34,789 nucleotides of DNA from Enhydrobacter aerosaccus. GTDB lineage: Bacteria > Pseudomonadota > Alphaproteobacteria > Reyranellales > Reyranellaceae. The DNA lies in NCBI RefSeq assembly GCF_900167455.1, contig NZ_FUWJ01000021.1, positions 1-34,789 of the forward strand. The letters run 5' to 3'. The notes below the pieces were generated by a model. That model saw only the letters and a program-made list of their open reading frames with translations. It ran no database searches and was not told the origin of the DNA. The translations under genes were made by a program, and so were the position numbers. Within the stretch, counting starts at the first letter, position 1. Every line of letters starts with the position of its first letter. This document shows positions 34,247 to 34,789 of the stretch, one piece after another.

Positions 34247-34601
34247 TTAGTATGGTTCAGGGACGAAATTAGTTGGAAAGCTCTCGGGCGCGTAGCTGGC
34301 GAGTTCCGAATTGCGATCGATAGCTGACTGGTGAATACAAGGCAAAGCCCCATCATCATCAGGGCCGATCCGCCGAGGTTCGGCCCGAGGCAAATAAAAT
34401 CCTCCTAGAGCTCGTCGAGGCCACTCCTGCCATTTCACCGCTTTGGGGATCCATTCAAGTGGCAGCCACCCTCTTGTAAGCGATTGGTGAATTGGCCCCA
34501 GCGCGTTGGGCTTAATGTATGGGTTCTTTTGCTCGAAAATGGGCTTGCCATCGACGACGACGCGCATGGCCTGAGCTGCTGCCGGTTTGGTGGACGGCTT
34601 G
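34247..34601 (-). pseudogene. C-terminal remnant of a DUF2235/Tle1-like alpha/beta hydrolase
   Basis: About 106 codons remain (ATG at 34567). Residues GPIHQSLTRGWLPLEWIPK, LGGFYLPRAEPRRI, IHQSAIDR and YAPESFPTNF resemble the C terminus of DUF2235 (Tle1-like phospholipase) proteins. The catalytic GxSxG part is missing, and the frame is cut upstream by an in-frame stop next to the IS3 transposase end. The simplest reading is that an IS3-type insertion removed the 5' part. The family call is from pattern memory and is moderate. Confidence 0.5.
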
Positions 34602-34789
34602 TTAAGCTAATCCCACCTTCCGCTCGAACTCAAGCGGGCTGAGATACCCGATCGTGGAGTGACGTCTGGCGGCGTTGTAGAAGCGCTCGATATAGTCGAA
34701 CACATCTGCCCTGGCCTCATTCCTGGTGCGATAGGTTTTGCGTGCTGTGCGTTCGGTCTTCAGTGACGAGAAGAAGCTCTCCATGGCGG
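34602..34789 (-). CDS. IS3-family transposase (OrfB), C-terminal end; gene runs off the window
   Basis: Sixty residues of the C terminus of a DDE transposase: MESFFSSLKTE holds the catalytic Glu of the D,D(35)E triad, followed by RNEARADVFDYIERFYNAARRHSTIGYLSPLEFE, typical of IS3 elements. The 5' portion and orfA lie beyond position 34789. The right-hand inverted repeat of the element should be a few bases below the stop at 34602, but it could not be fixed without the other end. Confidence 0.9.
   Translation of the reverse strand, partial: AMESFFSSLKTERTARKTYRTRNEARADVFDYIERFYNAARRHSTIGYLSPLEFERKVGLA

Noticed and set aside
1..34789. CRISPR array, rRNA or tRNA genes
   Set aside because: No regularly spaced repeats of CRISPR size and no rRNA- or tRNA-like sequence were recognised on reading either strand. 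The 23-bp repeats at 1696-1764 have no spacers.

Overview
The window looks like a stretch of an alphaproteobacterial (Hyphomicrobiales/Rhizobiales-like) accessory island. This is inferred from the high G+C, the Ti-type TraA relaxase, the AlpA/P4-type integrase pair, and the serine recombinase-ParB-RepB-like trio typical of rhizobial and bradyrhizobial islands. No housekeeping gene, rRNA, tRNA or CRISPR array was recognised.

Layout. (1) 1-6.8 kb is a mobile-element edge: a 5'-truncated P4-type integrase, a convergent AlpA regulator, three 23-bp iteron-like tandem repeats (1696-1764), and a large TraA relaxase/helicase with an RSF1010-like oriT just upstream of its start (6692-6728). (2) 7.3-8.8 kb is a two-gene Kiwa defence system (kwaA-kwaB). 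(3) 8.9-12.6 kb holds an XRE repressor, an ImmA/IrrE metallopeptidase and a bacterial ubiquitin-like conjugation operon: a Ubl-E2 fusion without any cysteine, a JAMM-E1 fusion and a DUF6527 protein. The repressor and conjugation promoters share 8-bp-spaced TCCGC repeats, which suggests one regulator for both. (4) 13.0-18.1 kb is a tightly overlapping five-gene operon: XRE regulator, Cas4/RecB-like PD-(D/E)XK nuclease with four Fe-S-type cysteines, a long Argonaute with an apparently intact DEDD tetrad, a small helical protein and an HELCH putative zinc metallopeptidase. (5) 18.2-21.9 kb, minus strand, is a 1073-aa nuclease-STAND NTPase followed by a phosphoribosyltransferase with a zinc ribbon. 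(6) 22.7-27.5 kb has a TM protein, a small HTH protein (possibly frameshifted), a large serine recombinase and two ParB-type proteins. (7) 27.8-33.6 kb has a small secreted Cys-rich protein and then a compact cluster: a 4-TM coiled-coil protein, a VWA-like TM protein, a MotA/ZorA-like protein with a long coiled-coil tail, a MotB/ZorB-like OmpA-domain protein and an exported S1/P1 nuclease. (8) 33.7-34.8 kb, minus strand, has an orphan PD-(D/E)XK protein, the C-terminal remnant of a DUF2235/Tle1-like hydrolase, and the end of an IS3-family transposase that runs off the window.

Taken together this is a defence island carried by, or assembled from, integrative and conjugative DNA. The best candidates for undescribed systems are the Argonaute-nuclease-metallopeptidase operon (12976-18121) and the ZorAB-like motor cluster with a periplasmic-type S1/P1 nuclease (28209-33637). 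The nuclease-STAND/phosphoribosyltransferase pair is a third. All functional statements rest on motifs read by eye; no database search was run.
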